From Chrysopilus asiliformis (taxonomy: Eukaryota; Arthropoda; Insecta; Diptera; Rhagionidae): DNA of 64,000 bases. The notes below the pieces were generated by a model. It was not told the DNA's origin. It searched no databases and saw nothing but the letters and a program-made list of their open reading frames with translations. Numbering within the stretch: position 1 is the stretch's first letter; each line of letters begins with the position of its first letter. Where the stretch lies: assembly GCA_964034945.1 (NCBI GenBank), contig OZ035961.1, positions 4,632,001-4,696,000 on the forward strand, read 5' to 3'. Position numbers and translations under genes: made by a program. Of this stretch, positions 38,666-49,959 are shown piece after piece.

Positions 38666-41245
38666 TAGCTAGAGTAACGTGAGAAAAAAATATAAAGTGG
38701 AAAATCTTCACCAAAAATAATTTCTCTTTCGATTGAGTTGCAATTTTGAAGTTCAGGAAACAGAAAGAGGATTCGTTAAAAGGACTAAAACTTGTTAATC
38801 TACCCTGTTGTAAAAGACACGCAGTCTTTGAGTCAGCCAGTTTCCAGCCATCTTAGTCTATACCGATATGGACTGAAGGACTAAATACACGTGTTTCACT
38901 AATACTATATTAATGCGTGTTTAGAAGGACATGGCATGTGTCTACAATAACTATATAATATTATTGCGTATAGTCGGTGTAATAAACCCAAATGAATTGT
39001 GCCTAATGTCATTGAAGTTGTCTGGCTATGGACTTGCAAGTTGAAACCGGTGTCGAATGATAAATGGACGGTAGGCAATATTGTGCTTTTCGTATGATTG
39101 CGTTTACATTTTAGCAGAAACTATTTGTTGAGGAAGTGAAATTTCTTGTTCAAGACATTTATAAATGAAGCTACATATATGGGAGCATGAATATTTGATG
39201 TGGTCAAGAATGTCTTTCTACGAGCAGATTGAAGAAATTCATTAAAATCATTTACATAGACATCTAAGCAAAATGTTTTTATATAATTGAAAAATAAAAT
39301 ACTTCAGATATTTAAGTCCGATATTCTAAGTAATAGAACCAGGTTGGCATTTTTTAGGATTGACTTTCTTGGCTTCATATGTATCTAGGCGGATTTTTGA
39401 GGTATTTACATGTTGGCTATTTGAAACCAAGATCTCAAAAGGCTCTTATTTTAACAAGTTCGGATTTTAATTCAAAAGCCAACATTTTCACCTGCGGCGC
39501 ATTTTTTTAGGTTTTGAACGATTTTAATGCAGACCTTGAATCACTGTATCAAACTGCTTCTAGCGCACTTTTCTTAAAAATAATTATGTTTGTTTCTAAA
39601 AGTTTGTTTCTTGCTTGCGGTGTACTTTCTTATTTTCTGAATAAAATTCACGGAGAAATTCCGGAAAAAATGGCAAGGGTAAACTATATTGGATAGAAAC
39701 TTTTTTTTGTCCCTTATCCAATTTTTTTTTCATCATCAATTCATTAAAAATTACAAGTTGAAAACTAGAGAATATTTCGTGTTTTTGCAATTAGTTTCAA
39801 GTAAATCAAAAAAAAAAAAGAAATAATAATCCCAGGGATTCCCAGGATACGAATTATGTTTTTCTCAGAACTTTACTATTAAATCTTGGTTATCGTGAAA
39901 ACTCCTCATCTGGATCTTAGTCACAATCTCGAAATAAATTTAATTCTCTTATTGCCTTATAGCTAATTTTATGTAATTAACATCTATTCGTAACAACACT
40001 TCAATCGCGAAACATTCACATGGAAACGCATTTCCCCCACAGCTACAAATGTTTCTAAGACATTAACTCGTAATTTATTATAGATAATTACAATTACATG
40101 AATTACTGGAAATTGCTTTCAAGAGCACTATTAGTAACATATCTGCTCACTTGTTTAAAAACGACACAATTTTAATATTTAGTAATTTATTATCAAATGT
40201 TATGAAATGAAAAATTACTAAGGAACACCACATTTTTAGTTAAGATTTCTTTGGATTTTTAAGGATGAGGAGAACTCATGCAATTTATAGATTCCATGAT
40301 CAAAGTAGGTTAAGTAAAAGATTTTTGTTTACCTCTTCGCTTGAAGAACGACATTAGATTTTCTACAACCATAATAATTTATTTTTGCTTCAAGTGCTCA
40401 CAGTCAGCATTTTTCGAAAATTAAAAAAAAACATCACTAAACTGTTTATCGAATTATAACCGAATTGCTTTTGGCGGCAATTTCTTGGGCCATTTTTGTG
40501 GAAATTAATTTTATTTCATTCTATTGAAAGGACATTGGCCTCTTCGATATTATACGCTGACAGCACAAAAATTACACCCTCCGAATCATTTTCTTTGTAG
40601 ATAATTGGATTTTGGGTAGATCCAAAATCTGAACCGAAAACGATACGCGAATAATTTTCAACTTAAGATTTTCGCTGATGTTAGCGAAAATACTCGGATT
40701 TGTCGGCTAAGTGAACCGGAGACGAACTGTCGCAGAAAATGCTTCATATTTCATTTTCGAAAATTTTATCTTTTCTTTTTTGTTATTTATCTGATCAAAA
40801 GGCCTTTAGTTTCCGTCACACCAACAGTCTGCGGTTATTGTTTGGCCTGCAATTTGTATTCAATTCAAATAAAGTGATATTTACAGTCAAGGTAATATAA
40901 AAGTAATTTTCGTTTGATGGTAAAAGTTAAGATTTTTTGTATGTAGGGTAAAGTGGGTGCGGAAGTGTCACTCTATTTTAGATTATCCAAAAAATTTCAG
41001 AATCTACTTAGCCAAATGCTACAAAATTTTGAAGTCATATAGCTTATATACTCAGATACTAATGCCAGGAAAAAAGTTTACGATACCTAGTTTACTTCAG
41101 TACTTTCAGAATTTCTCATACGTGGAGGTCTTCTCGCAGGCCAAAAAGTATCACCCTATGGTGTTGGTGCCACAAAAACTGGTGCACGATTTTTTTTAAT
41201 TTTGTACGAACAACACTAAGCCTCATTTTACAAGTTGATCATTAA
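38666..41245. other. AT-rich spacer, no gene seen
   Basis: No credible exon or element. The ORFs at 39514-39790 overlap on opposite strands, and 40957-41199 has no features. Confidence 0.45.
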
Positions 41246-41374
41246 CCCATTTTGGCCCAAGTGTTCGGTATACCGACCACAACTTTGAGCATCTTCAAGC
41301 ATCTTTGAGCCTTATTGTTACCACATCGAAATCAAAGTTGCTATTATGGAAATACAAGGCTGGCTCAAAATGGG
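41246..41374. mobile_element. piggyBac-type MITE, TTAA-flanked, 129 bases
   Basis: Starts CCCATTTTGGCCCAAG and ends GGCTCAAAATGGG, the near-exact reverse complement, with TTAA at 41242-41245 and 41375-41378. The interior holds the palindrome-like GGTATACC and repeats of CATCTTTGAGC. It shares target and CCC-type end with 23720-23946 but is a different family. No coding capacity. Confidence 0.9.
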
Positions 41375-41378
41375 TTAA

Positions 41379-43690
41379 CAAATCTTTTACAAATCGGAAA
41401 CCATAAGGATAGTAATAGCACTCGAATAAACACCAAAACAAAAAAATATTGTTTTTTAAATTTTTAAACAGAAAATTTTAAACAAAAATACAAGATTTAT
41501 GAAAAGAACGATGCACGAAAATGCTAGCTTCTGAGTTCTTTGTGCTTTCGCTAAATCCTTGCCTGTAAACTCCTCTCTTAGTCAAAAACTGATGATAAAT
41601 AAAATTCAAAAGCTTGATCAGTTTTGTTTTAAAAATACTGACTGAGAGTGAAATAGCCCACTCAAAAAGAGAGAAATTTCATTAGTTGATTTAGCGTCAA
41701 CTTCGTTCGAGATCAATTCAACTAAGGACACATCGTCATTTATCAAAATGTCACATTTTTCATTGTTTAATTCAACTATACTTTGCGTGACTAAATGATC
41801 ACGTTCATTGTCAATTAGCGGTCACGTTCATGAAGTTGACGCAACATCGAAGATTTTTTTCCGTGTTTTCAAATTTATTTGTTTTTTAATTACAAAATTT
41901 TTTTTTTTTACATATTTCAAAAGCGAAAAGATCATAACTTTCGATAAACGCATAATTTGAGCTGTCCAGTTAAATCACTCGCCGACTGTGTAAGTTTCTT
42001 ACCCTAAAACGATCATTCGTCTTAATAATAATAATATAATCAGTGGCTGATGGTGGCTGATGGTGGCTGAGGAGAAACAATTTTATCATGTCAGTTGAGT
42101 TTGCTGGTTGGTTTAATATTCAATTCACTTTCATACATATATAAGAATGGGTGACATGTTCATTTCAGTTGAATTTCTTTTCTAGTTTGATATCTTTTTA
42201 CTTTCTGTACACCCCTTCCTCGGATTTCTTTATACATTCGTTGACACATAACAATTGAAAATTATCATCTTCCGCAGATATTCATTGTATTTAATGGGCT
42301 GGCGAGTAGCTAAGCGATATCATAAGAGTTTCGACGCTTCCGCCCTTTTCTTGTATGCGATTTCAAACGGAATACTCAGTTTGAAAAAAAAACGAATCAT
42401 ATAAGACGTTATGGATATTCCCTATATTTATCCTTGTAGTATAACACTTGGAGAGTTGCACAAGTATAAGAAAACATGAAATTCGCTCACATCAGTAACA
42501 AAAATAATAATAATAATAATATAATAAAAGCAACTTCTATTCTATGATAAATGCAAGGGATAAGCGATAACAAAAATATTATTCACACAAGTGTTACTAC
42601 ATAGCACTGTTCTATTTCACCCTGGGGGTAGGTCGCTATCCTGTTGCAGGGCTCTTAAAGCTTTTTCGACACCACCTGCAAAATAACCCCAAGAAAAGCG
42701 AGTTGAAGATTTTTCCATTTACGTCACTTGCAGGGGTTGGCAATTTGTTAAAAAATACTCTAACATACTAAAGACAGGAAGTTTTGAATGTTGGTAAATG
42801 TTTGGAAGAACTCCCCCAGGGTAGAACAGAATGCGTGCGTGAACAGCACTTTAAAGATAAGAGTCTTGAAATATTTAAAAAAAAATCCACCGTATATCTA
42901 CAACGTGGAGTGTTGTGTTTTGTATGGTATTCAGAAGCACATTAGGAAGTGTTTACACTAATGTTGAAGAATTTCTATTCCAAGGATTTGGTTTGGGAAT
43001 TTCGGTACATGTATATAAAATAGGGTGATATTTGTAAATAAATACTGTCGAAAAAATGACTTGTTGCTTTTTGGACATACTTTCAGAAGACCAGGTATTA
43101 CTTTTTTTACCGACACAGAAACCTTTGGTGCAAATAATTTGCTTTTTTGAATTTTTTGAGTTTGTGTTTGTAGTTTGTGTTTACGTTTTATCAAGGACCC
43201 TCCCTGGTCGAGAGAACGATCTTTTCAATCAAATGTAGTTTGACGTCTTTTTTAATTTCTTTTTTTTGAATCTTTTTTTTAATTTTTAAATTAACTCATT
43301 TTCTAAAAATCGCTTATTTTATAAAAATCAGTTTAAAAGGCAAGCGTTATTTAAGGAATAGTTATTTCCCTTTGGATTTTGTTTTTTTTTTTGAGATTTT
43401 TTCATGTGGTACACACGGAGTCGAATTTAGGTAAGTGCAAAAGTTGTAATCCTTACGGCTCGAAAATCGCCTACTTTAACACGTTAATGTCCGGTAGTGC
43501 TTATAAGCAACACAGTTGCTTTTCACAGTTTTTCTTTCACAAAAGTGAAAATTTGAAAGCCAATTACGTGAACTTTCGCTTTATCGAATAACCCCGTCAC
43601 TCTTGTAACGTATTTTACGGACCGCCCTAATGATAGTTGAGCCATTTGATTATATTTCGAAATTTCTATTACAAAAAAAACAATTTGATA
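41379..43690. other. Spacer with simple repeats
   Basis: A 10-base unit GGTGGCTGAT is repeated about three times at 42043-42072, and an AAT microsatellite lies at 42503-42525. TAGCGTCAACTTC (41691-41703) and GAAGTTGACGC (41835-41845) form an inverted pair that may bound a small MITE. No gene is seen; the ORFs at 42958-43591 are featureless. Confidence 0.45.
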
Positions 43691-44012
43691 AGGGGCTACA
43701 CATAAAATACGTCACGCTAATTTTCTGCTTTTGGAACGCCCGCCTCCTTCGTCTATTTTGTGATATATTGTATGGAGTTTAGTACCACCGTCACCAGAGC
43801 TGGGCATACTTCAGTACATTTGATACTGCAGTACACGATCAGTACCAGTACTTGAAGTACTGGTAATAGATGCATAGATCCAGTCCCAGTACAAAAAGTA
43901 CTGGTACTGGTTTTTTACAATATTTGTATTTTTGTGCTGGTTTTTTGCAATACCAGTACTTTTTGTACTGGTTTTGGTTTTTGCAGTACCAGTACTTTTT
44001 GCAGTAAAAGTA

Positions 44013-44962
44013 GGGTAGACCGGGGCTAGTAGACCCACTTTTTATAATCTACTTTATAGAGGTTTTCCTGTAATTATTTCAGGTGCAGTAAAGACGTTTT
44101 TGGTTGGTTTATTCAATTGTGTTTCTTAGTCAATCTTTTATTTTGACTAATTATAAGTGTTTCAAATATTTTTTTTCATTTTAAAAAAAGTTGTTCGATG
44201 AGTCGACTAACCCCGTGTCTGGGGTTTGTTGACTCTGTGAACGGGGTAATTTGACTCTATACTTTTTTTGGGAAAATGTGTTGGAACATATTAAAAAACT
44301 GTAATAATTCTGAAAAAATGTATTCTTTAAAAAATTAATAACATTTCAGATTAACATAAATTAACACCGATTGCGAGTGTCGTGTCGTTTTCGACAAGAG
44401 TCGTTTCACGTGTTGTTGTTGGTAGAAAAACACTAACAACAACACGTAAAACGACTCTTGTCGAAAACGACACGACACTCGCAATCGGGGTGTAAATTTC
44501 ATCTAATTTAAAAAAATATAATTAATTAACAAAAAAATATAGGTAATTCATATCGAGTCATTTAACCCCAGTATACTGTGAGTCAACTAGCCCCAAGCCG
44601 CCATTTTATTTTTAACACACTCGTGAAAAAAAAATGAAAAAGCATCGATCAGAAAATGCTTCACTAACTTGTTAACTCATACATAAAGTTTCACTTGAAA
44701 TCACTGACGAGTTCAATACAATGAAAGTGTAAGCTACAAAACAATTTAATTAACAAGAAAAAAAATTCCTCACACGCTTGAAATTTCGTTTTTTCCCCTC
44801 ACAGTTCGTTCCAAGAGCACTGTGGTCTAACCACGTTGGTTCACTCAAAGCTGTCAGTCGACTGAATAAACAGTCCAATTCACGCAGGTTTATTCTCAAC
44901 CGTGGTTGAGTTATTCGCAATAAGTCTACTTACCCCTGAAGCCAACTAGCCCCGGTCAGCCC
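44013..44962. mobile_element. TA-flanked element, GGGTAGACCGGGGCTAG ends
   Basis: The left end GGGTAGACCGGGGCTAGT and the right end (reverse complement GGGCTGACCGGGGCTAGT) are inverted repeats, bounded by TA at 44011-44012 and 44963-44964. Related words such as GTCGACTAACCCCG and CAACTAGCCCC recur inside. Removing it restores the unit AAAAGTACTGGAATTTTT of the surrounding hAT-like element, which confirms insertion at that TA. No transposase is present. Confidence 0.85.
44364..44493. repeat. 130-base hairpin within the nested element
   Basis: The left arm from 44364 (ACACCGATTGCGAGTG onward) and the right arm ending at 44493 match over about 55 bases, with one base difference and a 2-base insertion. 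They surround a loop of about 15 bases. It may be a separately inserted fold-back element; no target duplication is certain. It is the innermost layer of the stack. Confidence 0.85.
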
Positions 44963-45127
44963 TACTGGAATTTTTTCAAGTACTTTTGCAAAAGTACTGG
45001 AACTTTTTCAAGTACTTTTGCAAAAGTACTGGAATTTTTTCAAGTACTTTTGCAAAAGTACTGGAATTTTTTCAAGTACTTTTGCAAAAGTACTGGAATT
45101 TTTTCAAGTATTTTTCGCAAAAGTACT
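44963..45127 (+). repeat. 32-base tandem repeat, about five copies
   Basis: The unit begins TACTGGAATTTTTTCAAG and continues TACTTTTGCAAAAG. It repeats about five times with rare changes (GAAC for GAAT in copy 2, an altered fifth copy). Each unit contains the inner palindrome CTTTTGCAAAAG. This is a minisatellite of the hAT-like element, interrupted on its left by the TA-flanked insert. The ORFs at 45018-45268 come from this repeat. Confidence 0.88.
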
Positions 45128-45404
45128 GATAATTTTCAAGTACATAGCACTGGTACTGGAGTTTCAGTACCAGTACCGATGTTGGTATTTTTGTACTGCT
45201 CAGTCAGAGTAATACCAGTACAAAATTTACTGGTACTGAAATCTCAGTACCAGTACTTTTTGTATTGATACTGGAATGAGGTTAAAAGTATCATTACCAT
45301 ATACTGGTACTGATACTTGAGTATTTGAGTTTTGCCCAGCTCTGACCGTCACACTACCACATACCCCCACTCTTAAAGTGTGACGTATTTTATGGGCATC
45401 CCCT

Positions 45405-47690
45405 AAAAATTCGAACAAAAAATTGATTTTGTTTTTGAAATACGTCGTAATGTCTTTCAAAAATGTTTAAAAAAATCCCAGTTTAGACAGTTTTATTCTT
45501 TGCATTTAAATCGTATGTATTGCTGGTAATCCAGCTTAAATAATTTATCTTTCGACTTGAAGTTTAATGCAATGGCGAGGCGATGCGATCGATAGAGACT
45601 TTTAAAAGATGACATTCAATTCGTCTTGGCGCAGTTTCTTTAATTGAATGAAATTGGCTCAAGTGATGTGCAACGAATTGCTTAGACTTTGGAATTTTCT
45701 CTACTTGTCTTTCGGTTTAAAATGTTGGAAGAACTCTCAAGTTTATGGTTTTCATTTCATTCCAATCTACTCCATTCCCGGCCCGTTTCGGATCAACAAC
45801 CAACCCATAGACAAAATAATTAAATTTCAACAGCAGCGTTAAGTTAATTTCCATGACCTTCCTTGAATATTTATCTATAGACCAACATTCCAAAGTCATT
45901 TCAGAAATATTTCATCGAAATTTATGGCGTGTCTTTGGGATTCCCATCAAGGTCTTGCAATTCACCCTAGTACATGGAAAATCATGTCTGCATAGTTTCG
46001 AATTTTCCAAAAACGGGAGGGAAAATATAAAATACTAAGTTTTCCATATTGGAACAAAAGGGATCTTCAAGGTAAATTTGAAGAGAACCCAAATTTTCAA
46101 AGCATCGCCAACTTTTCGGATATTCTAAAAATACTCGCAGACAAGAAAAAGAAACCCAAAGACGTTATTCCAGGACATTTTCCTCAAAAACCAATAAAGG
46201 TTATCTACCCGACATGTGAGTTACCATACGTTTCAATCGATGTTTTAACCAAATGAGTACATATATGTGAAAAGTTAAAAGGTTGCCATTTTTAATCTGC
46301 CAACACTTGTCCATAATAAATTAACCATGACTGAGTGAGTAAATTTCACTTCGGCCGTTTCAATTTTTCGGCCAATATCCAAGTGTATAAAAAGTATTCC
46401 CATCGATCTGAAGGGATTTTTGGCGTCAAGAGGGATATGAATTACAACACAAAGTCTCTATAAATCCGACTTTGTAAACGTTTATGTTAAACACTAAATT
46501 AAATTATTCCATTTTATGTATACGCAATTCAAATTTTGGTAATTTTTAAACATTTATCCAATTTGTAAGTAATGAAAAGCCTTTCGCAAATTTAATATTT
46601 TTCAATTTAATCTTCACCCGTTTTGCAAAAGCTTTTAATGATCTTTTGATTAAATTGTACTTTTGCTGTAATGGATATAGAAATTAATTGGAAAAATATA
46701 ACAAAATTGATAAGGTTTTTGTGATTTGCATATAATAAGACTGTACTAGCGGGTTTCATCAAACTTTTTTGCTTGAAGATACTTTTTTTTAATTTTTTTC
46801 AACAATTTTCTACAACAAGCGAATATGTCTCAAAAAATTTATCTCGAATTGAGGTTAAACGGTTCAGTGTTTCTGTTCTTAAAATAAAAATTCGCAACCA
46901 CATTAAGAGAAAATGTAAATCGACGTTATTACTAATCTTTACGGGTTAAATTATTAATTTACCACCACGAGCATTTAATAGATATTTAAATTTGCAAAGC
47001 AACATTTGAGCTTGAATAACTCGTAAAAGATTTCTATTTATGTTTTATTCAAGCGCCCGTAATCTTGCAACAAATCGCTACTCTAAGCATTCCCACAAAG
47101 GGGTCTTTATGTATTTACACATAAATTTTAACAGTTTTAAGTATGCAAACAACTGCCACTACAATAGGAGAATCCTTTTTATTGTCTGAATAGATCATCC
47201 TTAGAATTTTGACCTTTCCCAAAGAATTTACAAAAAGCTTCAAGAAAAAATTCCGACATTTTTACACACATGTATGCATTTGTAATGAGAAAAGCTCGTT
47301 TAATTGTGGCTGGTTTTGCTAGAGTAGCCGCAACTTTGTACAACCTTTTGAAATAGGTCAGAGGTTATTAAAGTTAGCCTCAACGTGTTTTCCTCCATTA
47401 ACCAACACCAATTTACTTCCAGAATTTTCTAGTATTATCGTCCGAGAACATATCCCTGGCATACTTAGAAAATGGTTTTTAAAACTTTGCAGAGTATCCT
47501 CTTAAGGGTTAAGTAGTAAATCAGAGTCATTTACTATAAGGGAAACTTCCGGAGCAAACTTTTACATGTAAATTTTAACAGAAAACCAAATAAGAGTAAA
47601 AAAAAGTGTTCACATTGCTTAAATTCTTAGGAAATTACGTAAATGTTATTTAGATATAAACACACAACGAATTCGATTTACCTGTTCATT
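45405..47690. other. AT-rich spacer, no gene seen
   Basis: Several overlapping short ORFs (45648-46038) have no features. No element ends were found. Confidence 0.45.
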
Positions 47691-47959
47691 ATCCGGCTGT
47701 TATCAAGGATCAAGGTGTGCAATGATGCGAATGCACAAATTCAATTGCACAATCGATCAACCGGAGGATGAATGTTACTCCACTTTACGTCGCTGCGTCT
47801 TTCAACCAAGTATTAATACTCTCCAGGTACAGTTCAATCATGTAAGACTCCAATAATCCGTTCATATACGTTTATAAAGCTGTCGGTAAATGTTTGAGCA
47901 CACAAATTGCCATGAAATATGCCGAAAATCGGTTAAATGTGACGACAAACTTAATCTGC

Positions 47960-48372
47960 AACCGCAAACGATCGAACGAACGAGCCGTAATTTACAAACC
48001 GTGTTCAAGTGGTGGTGAAAATTAACCAGCATTAAATTCGTTTCAGGTGATTGTGAAAAGCGACGAAGAACTGGACGGGATCGTTAAACGCATAAAAACT
48101 TTTCGCAGTGTCATTAAACCGCATTTAATTCCTTTGTTGCGCGTCCGCTGCACCAGAATTTCAGAATTCACAACGAAACCGCGATATTTTTCACGCAACC
48201 GGTTCCGATTTGCTGCAAAACGAAGATAAAAGTAAGACAACAGTCCCAGGCGAAGTGAATAGAGGTCACACGTGATTTTGTCTAACCGAAAAAAAATTCA
48301 CTCGTAAAACAATCGAGAAACTCGTTTCCAGACCTTAATGATCTCGCGATATTGCAGCTCTAAGACCGCCAG
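47960..48372 (+). other. Candidate noncoding first exon of a plus-strand gene
   Basis: The sequence changes here from AT-rich spacer to a balanced composition with CG-containing words (AACGATCGAACGAACGAG). The stretch ends in GACCGCCAG followed by GTAAGCAATC, an excellent splice donor at 48373. An internal AG acceptor-like site lies at 48049-48050 (TTCGTTTCAG). Neither a long frame nor domain is convincing; the 60-codon frame at 48047-48229 is closed before the donor. This composition is typical of insect 5' untranslated exons. The left limit is estimated, and the gene it might belong to is not identified. Confidence 0.4.
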
Positions 48373-49528
48373 GTAAGCAATCAATCTTTCCTATGTCTTT
48401 GGCTCGCCCGGACAACCGCAAATGACCAAAATTGTCAAATAGATGGAAACGGTACATGTACTACGCTCACTCTAAAGTTGTCCAATTGAAAAACTCACCA
48501 ACAGCGCTCGCTCATCGCTCTAGGCTGTCCCAATTCGGAGCGAGTTTTCCACTGTAAACACTCTCAGGACGTGGAAGCGGGATGGCGGGGTCCCAGTTCC
48601 AAATTTAAGAGGCGAATGACATCGCCTTTGGGCGAACGCCGCCAAATCGCTGCGGATATTATTAGATTGGGTAGTAAATAGTGAACTCCAAGCGTGAGGA
48701 TCGGCCCCAGCATGGATCGCCGTACATGAGCATAATTAAATTTTTATCCGCGTCGCCCACTAAACTTTCTTGTTGTTCGCCTGTTGTTGACTTTTAGTTG
48801 CCGCCAACAATGGAGTAATTAAAATTCGAAAGGCAGAACAAAAATGGAAAAGAATCACCACTTACGGCAATCGGAACACTTTCGATCCAAAAACAGTCGG
48901 GATTCAACTAAATTCGCTATATGCGAATAAACTTTCCGCACAAACACAACAATTGAACATTTTGATTGAATAATGCACCGCAAGCACTTAACTCTACTTC
49001 GGCTTAACTCTTTCGTTTAACGCGGTTGATTTATCAATCAACCATCGTTGATCAACTGATTTGTTGTTGTATTCTCAGTTGATCAGTTGATCATAATCGA
49101 CACGACGATTTCAACAAAAACACTTAACAATGCTATCGACTTTGGCAACTTCTTAGGCACTCGAAGATCAACTGAACGATCGCCGATCGCGAAAAAATTA
49201 TTAGTCGATCGCAATTTTTACTGATAACGTTATCTTATCTTATTTAATTTTCATTGATAAAATAAGCAAATTATTGATAATTTTTAACGGATTTTATAAA
49301 CAAATTTTATCGCAACCGGACTGAATTGTTTTCAGATGATCGCGTAACGATCGCGCATAGCGTAACTTTAATACAAAACTAACTCAGAGGGAACAAGATC
49401 TCAACGTAGCCAAACAAAACTACTTGAAACCACTCAACCACCAATGAACCTACATAAGAAGTTAGAGCCGCGATGTTCACAATTACAGACTAAGAATTGG
49501 GACAGGTAATATGAAACAAGCGAAATTG
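48373..49528. promoter_or_regulatory. Putative promoter/enhancer region with clustered CGATCG words
   Basis: GC-richer than the flanks, without transposon relics or long frames. GATCGC/GCGATC/CGATCG words are dense at 49175-49220 and 49336-49360. Paired GATCAACTGA/TCAGTTGATCA words lie at about 49043-49095, and tandem TTATCT (GATA-type) words at 49231-49245. A second donor-like GACAG|GTAATATG is at 49501-49511. It lies directly upstream of the TATA box at 49529. Function is inferred from composition and position only. Confidence 0.4.
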
Positions 49529-49535
49529 TATAAAA
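49529..49535 (+). promoter_or_regulatory. TATA box of the small gene
   Basis: TATAAAA at the expected spacing for a start of transcription near 49560, about 45 bases before the ATG at 49606. No clear initiator consensus is seen at that point. Confidence 0.5.
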
Positions 49536-49605
49536 CGCGATCGGGAAAAACTCCAGACTCGTCGCACATGCAAAGCATTTTCGGCAGTTGGTATTGGAGT
49601 TTGAA

Positions 49606-49801
49606 ATGCCTGTAAGTATGAAAACCAGTTACTACCTTAAACTTTTTCAAAGGTTGGTATATCTTAAACCTACAATAGGTGTTCGCCGATCAAAAGCAGA
49701 CTGTTTCGGTCTCGCCAACACATAAAATAATCTATGGATCGATTGATCGTCTTAAAGGTGTTCATCGAAAGGTGTACTTTCGTCTTGCGGCGGACCGTTG
49801 A
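49606..49801 (+). CDS. Small two-exon gene, 42-residue product
   Basis: The start ATG at 49606 opens a two-codon first exon part (ATG CCT) ending at 49611. A strong donor GTAAGTATG follows, and the intron 49612-49678 is 67 bases, a usual size in insects. The acceptor is CTACAATAG. The second part, 49679-49801, continues in frame for 40 codons to TGA: VFADQKQTVSVSPTHKII, then YGSIDRLKGVHRKVYFRLAA, then DR. The product is basic and has no signal peptide, membrane segment or domain that I recognise. TATA box, intron and downstream AATAAA together support a compact transcription unit of about 400 bases. A longer frame at 49734-50045 overlaps in another phase but runs past the poly(A) signal, so it is less likely. 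The function is unknown. Confidence 0.45.
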
Positions 49802-49936
49802 AAATCGACAACGAAAAGCGAGACAACAATCGAATGATCAGGTGAAAAAGAAGCCAGGTGTGGAGTTAAGAGCCTATAGTGGCTTGGGGAATCGAAACAA
49901 ACAAGTGTGCACTTTAAGATGGGTCTTCAAATACAC

Positions 49937-49942
49937 AATAAA
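49937..49942 (+). terminator. Poly(A) signal
   Basis: AATAAA 136 bases after the stop codon, followed by GT-rich sequence (TGATTGCGTGATTTGTG), as expected for a cleavage site near 49960. A second AATAAA lies at about 50210. Confidence 0.5.
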
Positions 49943-49959
49943 TGATTGCGTGATTTGTG

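Larger units (their letters stand above)
43795..45344. mobile_element. hAT-like nonautonomous element rich in GTACTGG words
   Basis: Ends are CAGAGCTGGGCA and its exact reverse complement, flanked by an exact 8-base duplication ACCGTCAC (43787-43794 and 45345-45352), as expected for hAT elements. The body is built from CAGTACCAGTACTTTTTG-type repeats in both orientations and has no transposase. It sits inside the outer element 43691-45404 and is itself split by the TA-flanked element at 44013-44962. Its own length without that insert is about 600 bases. Confidence 0.85.
43691..45404. mobile_element. Outer MITE of a nested stack, split copy
   Basis: The left end AGGGGCTACACATAAAATAC continues into GTCACGC. 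The right end, read on the minus strand, is AGGGGATGCCCATAAAATAC continuing into GTCACAC. Without the inserted 1550 bases and one target copy it would be about 150 to 160 bases long, close to the related piece at 32490-32640. No perfect target duplication is left. It is the oldest layer of the stack. Confidence 0.7.

Noticed and set aside
45018..45268. Repetitive ORFs reading YWNFFKYF-type units
   Set aside because: They are translations of the 32-base minisatellite within the hAT-like element, not genes.
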